From assembly GCA_903889655.1 (NCBI GenBank), contig CAISYL010000189.1:1-64000 (forward strand): 64,000 nt of DNA. Direction: 5' to 3'. Each line of letters begins with the position of its first letter. The first letter of the stretch is position 1. This document shows, piece by piece, positions 17,277-25,900 of this stretch. The translations under genes and the position numbers were made by a program. The stretch comes from an uncultured Alphaproteobacteria bacterium. Its GTDB lineage: Bacteria > Pseudomonadota > Alphaproteobacteria > Parvibaculales > Parvibaculaceae. The notes beneath the pieces were generated by a model that worked only from the letters and a program-made list of their open reading frames with translations, searched no databases and was not told the origin of the DNA.

Positions 17277-19660
17277 GCGACATCACATTTCCCAACCGTA
17301 TCCGTTCATCCTTCCGGTCGCTGGCGCCGAAAAGTTTTCGCGCGAAATTCGTGCTTGTCGTCGGCGCCGCGGTGCTCTTCGACCTTCTGCTCTCCGGCAG
17401 CATCGCGCTCTGGAACGTCAATCGCCTCTCGCGCGACGCGACGCACGAGATCGAGCAGGGTCTCACCAAGGCGAGCCAGGAATATCTGCAGAACTACATC
17501 GAGACGACCGCGCTGCGCGCCGATCTGCTGCTCGACCGCGTCTTTTCGGAAGTGAGCGCCCTTGCCGGCTCGATGCAGATGCTGATCGACCATCCGCAGG
17601 TCAAGGCGCAGATCGGCAAGGCCATCTCCTCCGACCCGACCTTCCTGCCGCCGCTCGCCTATGACCCCAAAGGCGACTGGGTGCAGAACAAACCCGGCGC
17701 CCCCTCCGTCATGAGCGTCTGGGGTTATCTTCTCGGCAAGGACCACAAGCCGCGCCCCGACATTCTGAGCGACGTGCAACAGAACGCGATCTTCGACACG
17801 TTCGGCACGAGCCTGATGGCGAACGGGGCGAAGAAGCTGCAGATGTATTATGTCGGCCCGAAAGACCGGCCGATCATGCGCACGACGCCTTATTCCGCCC
17901 AGGCCGAAACCTTCGACAAACTCTATCCCGGCCACAACAAGGCGAATTTCTGGGACTTCTTCTTTCCCGGCGTCTATGAGGACTGGCAGGGCTGGATCAA
18001 GAACCCGGCCTCGCGCCCCGTCCCGACCGACATCACCGCCACGGCACCTTACGTCGACGCCATCACCGGCAATCTCATCGTGAGCTTCTTCCATCCGCTC
18101 TGGACGAAGGACCGCAAGAACGTCGACGGCATGGTCGCCGCCGACATTACGCTCGAACAGCTCGCCGACATCGTGCAGAGCGTCAAGCTTGCGGAGACGG
18201 GCTTCGGCTTTCTCACCATGTCGAACGGCAATGTGCTGGCGATCAATCCGGCCGGCGAGAAAGTGCTCGGGATCGCGAGCGCCAACGGCACCAGCGGACA
18301 GGGCGTCACCGGCACCGAGCGATCGCTGCGCAAGAGCAGCCAGAAGACCATCGCCTCGCTGGAGCTTCCGGCGAACGACGAGACCTCGATCCGGCACATC
18401 TTCCTCCACCAGAATGGCGAGGAAGTTCCCTATATCGTCGTGCTGCGGCGACTGAAGCCGATCAATCTCTGGAACGGCAGTGGCCCCGTCGTCGCCGAAA
18501 ATCTCGCCCTCGGCTTCGTCGTGCCGGAGCGCGAAATCTACGCCTCGCTCTTTTCCGCCCAGACCAAGATATCAAGCGCCACGACGCGCATCATGAAGTG
18601 GCAGGCCGGCATTCTCGTCTTCAGCCTTCTCGTGGTGCTCACCGCCGTCTTCGGCATCTCGAAGCGCATCACCGCGGGGCTGAGCCAGCTCGCGAGCGCC
18701 GCGCGGCGCCTGCGCGACAAGGATTATTCGGTGCGCGTCTCGATCCCGTCCGGCGACGAAGTCGGCGAGGTGGGGGTCGCCTTCAACAGCATGGCCGAGG
18801 AAATCCGTTATCACACCGAGAATCTCGAGAAGCTTGTCGAACAACGCACGAAACAGCTCGGCGACGCCAACGAGGAAATCCTGAAGCTCAACGAAAAGCT
18901 CAAAGGCGAGAACCTGCGCCTCGGCGCCGAACTCGACATTGCGCGGCAGGTACAGATGATGGTGCTGCCGAAGCCCGATGAGCTCGACGCCATTCCGCGG
19001 CTTGACATTGCGAGCTACATGGAACCGGCCGATGAGGTCGGCGGCGACTATTACGACGTGTTGCAGGCGGGCGCCCGCGTCAAGATCGGCATCGGCGACG
19101 TCACGGGTCACGGGCTCGAAAGCGGCGTCCTCATGCTGATGGTGCAGTCGGTCGCCCGCGCGCTACAGGAGCGCGGCGAGGACGACCCGAAGAATTTCCT
19201 CAACGTCCTCAACCGCGCCATCTACAAGAACATCGAGCGGACGGAATCCGGCAAGCATCTCTCGCTTGCCTTCATCGATTACGCGGACCGGCAGATGACG
19301 CTGTCTGGTCAACATGAGGAAGTGCTGATCGTGCGCCGGAACGGCGATGTCGAGCGCATCGATACGATCGATCTCGGCTTCCCCGTCGGCCTCGAATTCG
19401 ACATCTCCGCCTTCACGGCGACGAAGGACATCCGCTTCGATCTGGGCGATGTGATGATCCTCCATACCGACGGCGTGACGGAAGCCGAGAGCCCCAAGGG
19501 CGAGCTGTTCGGCCTCGACCGCCTCAGCGACAGCGCGCAGCGCTATGCGCATGGCAACGCCGACGACATCAAGCGCGGCATCATCGACGATCTGATGGCG
19601 CATATCGGCACCCAGAAAATTCACGACGACATCACGCTCGTCGTTCTGAAGCACAGGTGA
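17273..19660 (+). CDS. Membrane PP2C (SpoIIE) phosphatase with Cache-like sensor and HAMP domains
   Basis: N-term TM, long periplasmic region, second TM (LVFSLLVVLTAVFGI), HAMP ITAGLSQLASAARRLRDKDYSVRV, coiled coil, PP2C ADEVGGDYYDVLQ, GDVTGHGLESG, ILHTDGVTEAES. Confidence 0.88.
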   Translation: MSDITFPNRIRSSFRSLAPKSFRAKFVLVVGAAVLFDLLLSGSIALWNVNRLSRDATHEIEQGLTKASQEYLQNYIETTALRADLLLDRVFSEVSALAGSMQMLIDHPQVKAQIGKAISSDPTFLPPLAYDPKGDWVQNKPGAPSVMSVWGYLLGKDHKPRPDILSDVQQNAIFDTFGTSLMANGAKKLQMYYVGPKDRPIMRTTPYSAQAETFDKLYPGHNKANFWDFFFPGVYEDWQGWIKNPASRPVPTDITATAPYVDAITGNLIVSFFHPLWTKDRKNVDGMVAADITLEQLADIVQSVKLAETGFGFLTMSNGNVLAINPAGEKVLGIASANGTSGQGVTGTERSLRKSSQKTIASLELPANDETSIRHIFLHQNGEEVPYIVVLRRLKPINLWNGSGPVVAENLALGFVVPEREIYASLFSAQTKISSATTRIMKWQAGILVFSLLVVLTAVFGISKRITAGLSQLASAARRLRDKDYSVRVSIPSGDEVGEVGVAFNSMAEEIRYHTENLEKLVEQRTKQLGDANEEILKLNEKLKGENLRLGAELDIARQVQMMVLPKPDELDAIPRLDIASYMEPADEVGGDYYDVLQAGARVKIGIGDVTGHGLESGVLMLMVQSVARALQERGEDDPKNFLNVLNRAIYKNIERTESGKHLSLAFIDYADRQMTLSGQHEEVLIVRRNGDVERIDTIDLGFPVGLEFDISAFTATKDIRFDLGDVMILHTDGVTEAESPKGELFGLDRLSDSAQRYAHGNADDIKRGIIDDLMAHIGTQKIHDDITLVVLKHR

Positions 19661-20208
19661 AGGCGATGACGAAGAGCTATGGCGCAACGCCTCCCGCGAA
19701 GACGGACGGCCCGGCCGCTCGGCTCGTCTTTTTCGACGGCCCGCTCGACCTGAGCTGGAGCCATGCGGGCGCGACGGCGGAATTCCTCGGCGATTTCTTC
19801 TCGGGCCTTGCCGCCGCGAGCGGTGCCAACGAGAATGACGCGCGGCACAGCATCGGCTATCTCGCCAATGAACTCGTCGAGAACGCGGTGAAATTTCGCG
19901 CGGGCGGCGACGTCGCGCTCGAAGCCTCGCTCGACGGCCGGGACTTCACACTCCGGCTTTCCAATCTCGCCGCGCCGGAGACGGCCGCGCGGTTCGCGAC
20001 GCTGCTTGAGGAGATCGTTTCGCGCGATCCCGGCGAACTTCTTATCGAGCGCATCGAAGCCAATGCGGAAGACCCGGATGCCGGCGGCTCGGGGCTTGGC
20101 ATCCTGACGCTCATGAACGACTACGGCGCGGAACTCGGCTGGCGCTTCGAGCAGGCGGGCGATGCGCCCGTTCGCCTCGAAACCGTCGCGACGCTCGCGC
20201 TCTCCTGA
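19657..20208 (+). CDS. GHKL ATPase-like regulator (slr1658 superfamily-like), intact N-box
   Basis: YLANELVENAVKF (N-box), GGSGLGILTLMNDYGAELGW (G-box); overlaps upstream phosphatase stop. Confidence 0.75.
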   Translation: MKAMTKSYGATPPAKTDGPAARLVFFDGPLDLSWSHAGATAEFLGDFFSGLAAASGANENDARHSIGYLANELVENAVKFRAGGDVALEASLDGRDFTLRLSNLAAPETAARFATLLEEIVSRDPGELLIERIEANAEDPDAGGSGLGILTLMNDYGAELGWRFEQAGDAPVRLETVATLALS

Positions 20209-20229
20209 TCCTCTTCACTGAAAGCCAAG

Positions 20230-20577
20230 ATGACCACCATGGAAATCAAGACAAACGAATATCGGGTGTGGACCGACGGCGCGGCGATCTATTACGAGGG
20301 CACGATGCGGCTCTCGGGCACCGAAGCCTATGCGCCGATCCAGGAGATGATGGACAAGGTTCTGGCGGCGAAACCCGAGCGCATCACGCTCGACCTCACC
20401 GGCCTCGAATTCCTGAACAGCTCGGGCATCAACCTGCTGGCGAAGTTCACCATCGAAGTTCGCAAACAGCCCGCCATCGGCCTCGGGGTCAAGGGCTCGA
20501 CACGCATTCCGTGGCAGTCGAAATCGCTGCCGAACCTGAAGAAACTTCATCCGGCGGTCGATCTCGTCATCGCCTGA
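20230..20577 (+). CDS. STAS-domain antagonist-like protein (slr1659 superfamily-like)
   Basis: [22 protein letters not shown]; adjacent to GHKL-like gene. Confidence 0.78.
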   Translation: MTTMEIKTNEYRVWTDGAAIYYEGTMRLSGTEAYAPIQEMMDKVLAAKPERITLDLTGLEFLNSSGINLLAKFTIEVRKQPAIGLGVKGSTRIPWQSKSLPNLKKLHPAVDLVIA

Positions 20578-20580
20578 CGA

Positions 20581-21366
20581 TCAACCCCACGGGCCTCGCC
20601 GGTCGTCTTCCCTTCCCTCCTCCCAGGGACCGGGCCGACGATCGAGATCGCGGCTGCCGCGGCGCGCATCGAAGACGCGGCGGGCGCCTTTTTGAAAGAG
20701 CGTCACATCGCGCTTCTTGAAAATGGGCATCAGCACCATGCCGGCGATAAAGCCGCCGACATGGGCCCAGAAGGCGACGCCGCCCTTGTCCGCATTGCTG
20801 GAGAGGCCGCTCAGGAACTGGATGACGAACCAGAAGCCCAGCACGACAAGCGACGGTACACTGATGACGCGGATGAAGAAGGGCAGCGGCATGATGATGA
20901 CGCGCACATGCGCGAAGGGCTGCAGCAGCAGATAGGCGCCGAGCACGCCGGAGATGGCGCCGCTCGCGCCGATCAGCGGCACGGTCGATTCCGGCGATTG
21001 CAGCGCCTGCGTCAGCGCCGCGATCGTTCCGCAGATGAGATAGAAGGCGAGGAACTTCACCCGCCCCATCGCCAGCTCGACATTGTCGCCGAATATCCAG
21101 AGATAGAGCATGTTGCCGCCGATATGGGCGAGGCCGCCATGCATGAACATCGAGGTGAGGATCGTCGCCCAGGCAGGAACGACGGCGGCGACATCGGGCT
21201 TGCCGAAGAGCGTCGCCGGCACCGCGCCGAATTCGAAAACCGCGCGCTCCGCCGCATTGCCCGTGAGCGACATCTGCCAGAGAAAGACAGCTATGCAGGC
21301 ACCGATGATCGACCAGGTGACGATCGGCACGCCTGGCTCCAGATTGTCGTCGGATATGGGAAACAT
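20581..21366 (-). CDS. Rhomboid-family intramembrane serine protease
   Basis: MFMHGGLAHIGGNMLYLWIFGDNVE, catalytic GASGAISGVLG, HVGGFIAGM. Confidence 0.92.
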   Translation of the reverse strand: MFPISDDNLEPGVPIVTWSIIGACIAVFLWQMSLTGNAAERAVFEFGAVPATLFGKPDVAAVVPAWATILTSMFMHGGLAHIGGNMLYLWIFGDNVELAMGRVKFLAFYLICGTIAALTQALQSPESTVPLIGASGAISGVLGAYLLLQPFAHVRVIIMPLPFFIRVISVPSLVVLGFWFVIQFLSGLSSNADKGGVAFWAHVGGFIAGMVLMPIFKKRDVTLFQKGARRVFDARRGSRDLDRRPGPWEEGREDDRRGPWG

Positions 21367-21417
21367 CGGAGCTTTCCGCCTGCGGAGATCTGTTCGTCCC
21401 CGAGACTACAGCCCGGA

Positions 21418-22113
21418 TCAGCGGAAGTCAGCGCCACCGGAGCGCTTGACTTCGACCGGCTCGAATTCGGCTTCCCTGGTCTGTTTCAGCCTTTCGGCTT
21501 CCGCCTTCGAGGCGGCGGCGAGCGGACGCGCGGCGGCAACGGCCGGCTTGTCCGATTCCTGACGGAAGAAAGTGTAGGACAGCGTGATTGTGCGGATGCT
21601 CTTGCCGGTCGCGTCGGTCAGCATCTCGGGATCGACATAAAAGACGACCGGCATGCGGGCCGTCTCGCCGGGCTTCAGCTTTTCTTCCGTGAAACAGAAG
21701 CATTGCGTCTTGGTGAAATAATAGCCGGCGGCCTCGGGTGTCACATTATAGGTGGCGCGGCCGACGATGGTCTCGTTCGAGAGGTTCTTCGCGATGAAAT
21801 AGGCGGTCGTCGGCAAGCCGATATGGGTCTTGATGAAAGACACCTCCGGCTTGAACTCCCAATTGAGCGACGGCGAGATATTGGTGTCGAAGCGCACGGT
21901 GATTTCGGGACCGATCGCATCCGACCGGGCATAGGCGTCACCATCGGTCGAGCGCTTCACAGTCACCGAGCCGCCATAGCCGGTCGCCGAGCAGAACCAG
22001 CGGTAAAGCGATGGGGAGTAAGCGACGCCCGTTGTCATCAGCGCCAGCATGGCGAGCGACAGGATGATCGATGGGAGCTTTTTGGAGCGGAGCCATGAAA
22101 ACATGGTGCGCAC
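21418..22113 (-). CDS. ctaG: Cox11/CtaG-like cytochrome c oxidase copper chaperone
   Basis: Single N-term TM, SPSLYRWFCSATGYGG, TQCFCFTEEKLKPGE copper motif, PVVFYVDPEM, TITLSYTFF. Confidence 0.85.
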   Translation of the reverse strand: MRTMFSWLRSKKLPSIILSLAMLALMTTGVAYSPSLYRWFCSATGYGGSVTVKRSTDGDAYARSDAIGPEITVRFDTNISPSLNWEFKPEVSFIKTHIGLPTTAYFIAKNLSNETIVGRATYNVTPEAAGYYFTKTQCFCFTEEKLKPGETARMPVVFYVDPEMLTDATGKSIRTITLSYTFFRQESDKPAVAAARPLAAASKAEAERLKQTREAEFEPVEVKRSGGADFR

Positions 22114-22210
22114 CCTAAGTCTCCCGGGAGGACCGGATCAAGCGCTGAATGGCCATTGACGGCCAATGGAGATTTGAATACCGGCCTCACCGCGTCACGG
22201 CTGCGGCAGT

Positions 22211-22870
22211 TTAACGCAGCTCGACGCCGGCGATCACCCGATCGAAGCCGGCCATGGGAATGCCGAAAGACAGCGATTTGCCGTTCGCGGCCACAATCGT
22301 CACCTGGGCTTTCTCCGCCCTGCCGGCCGCAGCAACGAACTTCGCATCCAGCAGGAAGGAGCCGTTGCATGCCCGCTCGACGCACACATCATAGGGCACC
22401 TTGCGCGCCGGGGCGGAGCCGAGAGCCAAATCGATGCCGCTCGACACCCGAATGCCCGTCGGCGTCTGCAGGGTCGCGGCGAGGCGCCCCTGCCTGTCCT
22501 TGCCGACGAGCCAGACCAGAAGAACCTGCTTGCTCTTCTTCTCGACGATCTGAAGCACGCCGACGCATGCCGTCTTCTTGTCCTCCCCTTGCGTCTCCTC
22601 GCGGCAGTTCACGTCCCATGCGCCGAATTTGCTGGTTTTCGTTTCGGCGTGAGCGGCGGGGGGCGACGCTTTCACGGGTTCAGCGTCGTGCGCCGCCATT
22701 TGCGGCGGGGTTTGTTTTTCCTCGATAGCGGCAACGACGGGCGCGGCCGGAGCCGTCGCCGCTCCGACGCGATGGCTGACATAGGCGGCGGCTCCAAGCA
22801 GAAGCACCACGGCCACGGAAACAGCTGCAATCGCCCGGGACTCGCGCAGCTTTCGCTCCCATTCCTTCAT
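22211..22870 (-). CDS. Invasion-associated locus B (IalB)-like periplasmic protein
   Basis: FGAWDVNCREE...CVGVLQIVEKKSKQVLLVWLVGKD, GIDLALGSAPARKVPYDVCVERACNGSFLLD. Confidence 0.8.
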   Translation of the reverse strand: MKEWERKLRESRAIAAVSVAVVLLLGAAAYVSHRVGAATAPAAPVVAAIEEKQTPPQMAAHDAEPVKASPPAAHAETKTSKFGAWDVNCREETQGEDKKTACVGVLQIVEKKSKQVLLVWLVGKDRQGRLAATLQTPTGIRVSSGIDLALGSAPARKVPYDVCVERACNGSFLLDAKFVAAAGRAEKAQVTIVAANGKSLSFGIPMAGFDRVIAGVELR

Positions 22871-22903
22871 CACGATTCTCCAACAAAGATGCACACAAAA
22901 ACG

Positions 22904-22933
22904 GAATGGACCGGCCCTTCGGCCGGTCCATTC
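22904..22933 (-). terminator. Rho-independent terminator of the large autotransporter gene
   Basis: 13-bp perfect stem GAATGGACCGGCC-CTTC-GGCCGGTCCATTC; on minus strand followed by CGTTTTTG. Confidence 0.8.
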
Positions 22934-22955
22934 GATCAATCGCGCGTGAAGCGTC

Positions 22956-25900
22956 CTACCACTCGTAGCGCACGCCGGCGGTCAATTCACCGCTGGTGTA
23001 ATCGCTCTTGAACTTCACGCCGCCGTTGACGAAGCCCGACCAGCCGCCGCCAAGTCCGAAGACATTGACGCTGCCGACCACTTCGCCGAATGCGCCGTCG
23101 AACTTGTCCTGCATGACGACGTCGCCGCCGCCGGACGTGATCGTGACCTTGTTCTCGCCGTCGAACTCATCCCACACGCGGCCGGTCAATGAGACGTCGA
23201 CCCTGGTCGCGGAGGACTGGTAAGCCGTCGTGCCGCCACGCAGACCGAGGCTGCCGCGGAAGCTGTTGGCATCCTTGAAGTCGAAGGACGCACCGGCCGC
23301 CGAGAAGCTGTCGATCGAGGTCTTGGCATAGGTCAGCGAGGCCAGAGGCTCGATGAATGTGCTCGTCGAGAGCGGGAAGCGCTGGCCCGCATCGAGTTCC
23401 ACACCGAAGGTCTTCACGTCGGGGCTCGCCGTGGCGCCGCTGAGCGAGGGCGCCGAGTAGTCGACGGTGAGCAGATCGGCCTTCACCGTCGCGTCGACGA
23501 AGAAGCCGCCCGTCAGGTAGGTGGCATAGGCGCCGAGGACCGCACCCTTGTACTTCGCCGTCGTGGGCGAAGACTTGAAATCCTGGTCCGAGGTCACATA
23601 ACCCGCCGATACGCCGCCGAGCAGCGTATCGCCTTTGCCGAACACATTGGCGCCGCCGGTGTCCGCACCGACCACGAAGCCGTAGGTGTTCTGGTTGTAA
23701 TCGGCCCGGTCCGTCATCGTCGTGCCGCCGGCCGTCACGGTCTGGCTCGTATTGCGCGACGTCCAGTGACCGAGGGCCTTGCCCCAGATGCCGGGTGTCA
23801 CCTTGCCTTCGCCGCCATTCAGTTGATCGCGAAGATCGGCCTGACGATCGAGCCAGGGCGATGTTTCATACCAGAGTCCCTGAGCTGCCGTTAGCATGGC
23901 GGGCAACTGAGCCGCTTCGTCGTCGGGCAGCGAGATCAGACGTTCTTCGCTGCCGTTGTGGACGAGCTTGTAGGCAAAGAGGCCTGGGTCGACCGCTTCC
24001 TTCGAGGCGTTGTAGAGCGGCTGCGTGGTGTCGAGCGCGAAGTCCGACGCCGACGTAGCGCCGCTGACGACCAGGATGCCGTCCGCGAAATCCGGTCCGA
24101 GGTAAGAACCCGGGCCCGAGGCGAGATTGACGATCCTGATCGCCGTCGAGCCGGCCGTCCCACCATTGGCGATGAGCCTGTCGGCGGTGTTCGCCTGCAT
24201 GCTGGTGCCGCCGAGATAGGCGTCGAGAACGAGGGTGCTCGAGCCCGAACCGGTGAAGAGGCCGTCGATCGTGACCGTGTCGACAGTATCCAGATTGTCG
24301 TCGCTCAGGTCGAGCGAGCCGGAGTTGTCGAAGTTCTCCAGACCGGTGAAGACCGTATCCCCCGTCAGGTAGAAATGGCCCGCATTGTCGACCCTGTCGG
24401 TGCCCGCGCCGAAAGCGAAGGTCGCCTCGCTGCCGGCGTGGATGTCGCCCGTCGAGGTCGTCGAGAGCGTGTCGTTGCCCCCCGTGAAGTTGTTCACACC
24501 GTCGGTGTACCAGGTGTTGGACGTGTTGTTGAACGTCGCGCCGCCCGTGCTCGACAGGTCGAAGTCGACGCGGCCGGTGATGTTTCCATCGTTCTGCACA
24601 TTGACGGAGCCTGTTCCCGTGACCGTCTTGATCGCGAGCACAGCTGGCGACGGCCCTGCACCGGTCTCTTCGATATTGCCGTCTTCGTGGTTATTGATCT
24701 GAACGGTACCGCCGGTGGTGACGACATCCACGACGGATCCATTGGATGCCTTGGCGGACGCGTCATTGTCGATGGTCACGCCACCCGTCGTCGACGATGC
24801 ACTGATCGCATGGGCGTAACCCGTCACGTCGGCATTGGTGGTGACGTGGATGGTACCCGTGCCGTAGGTCAGAGCTTCGACGCCAAAGCCGCCGGCGGAT
24901 GTAACGGTATCCTCCACGTCGACGATGATGTTGCCCGTCCCGCTGGCATTGTTGACCTTGGCCAGGATGCCGGAATTGCCGGCGTCCACCGTGCCGTCCG
25001 TCGTGACTGTCACGGCGCCCGTCAAGCCGGACGTCTGTGCGAAGATGCCGTAGTAGAAGGCGGTCTGGATGTCGCCGGTGGAAGCCGTCTTGACGTTCAC
25101 ATTGCCGTAGCCCTTGGCGACGATGCCATCGCCATGACCGGCATTGATCAAGCCGCTGTAGCCGTCTTCGGAGCCGACATCGACGTCACCCGTGCCGGTG
25201 CTGATCGCGGAGATGGCGTCATTGCTGGAACCGCCGCTGTCCGTCGTGATGGCGCCGGAGCCCGTCACGGTGATCTTGCCCGACCCGGCGCTGTTCGCCG
25301 AGATGCCCAGACCGATCGAGTAGATGTCGCCATCTGAGACGATGTCGATTTTGCCGCTGCTGCCGGCATTTTTCACGTTGGCCGTGATGCCCTTGTCGCC
25401 GACATAATTTTCCGACGAGCCGATCGCATCGTTGGTCGTGATCTTGATGTTGCCGAGGGTGGCGTTCAGGTCGGTTTCCGCCACGATGCCCTCGACGGCA
25501 TCGCCGCTGATGGTGCCGTTTTTGTGGGTCGTGATCGTCACGTCGCCGGTGCCGTCCGCGTCGGCATAGATGCCGCGGTCGCCTGTGGCGTTGATCGCCG
25601 CAGAGGTATCGATGGAGAGATCGCCATCATGCGAATAGGCCTGGATACCGTCGCCGCCATTGGTCGCGATGATGCCGTGCGTTTCGATGACGACGTCGCC
25701 GTCCGCGGTGGCGCCCCAGGACTGCCGGCCGCCATTGGCATAGATGCCCACAGCCCCGTAGGTGTGGCCGCTGTCGGCGTTGACCGTGATGTCGCCCGTA
25801 CCGGTCGTGATCGAGATCTTGCCGCCATCGCTATAGGCCGCGATACCGACATTGGAGCCCAGCAATCCGCCGGCACCGTCGCCGCCGTCGACCGTGATAT

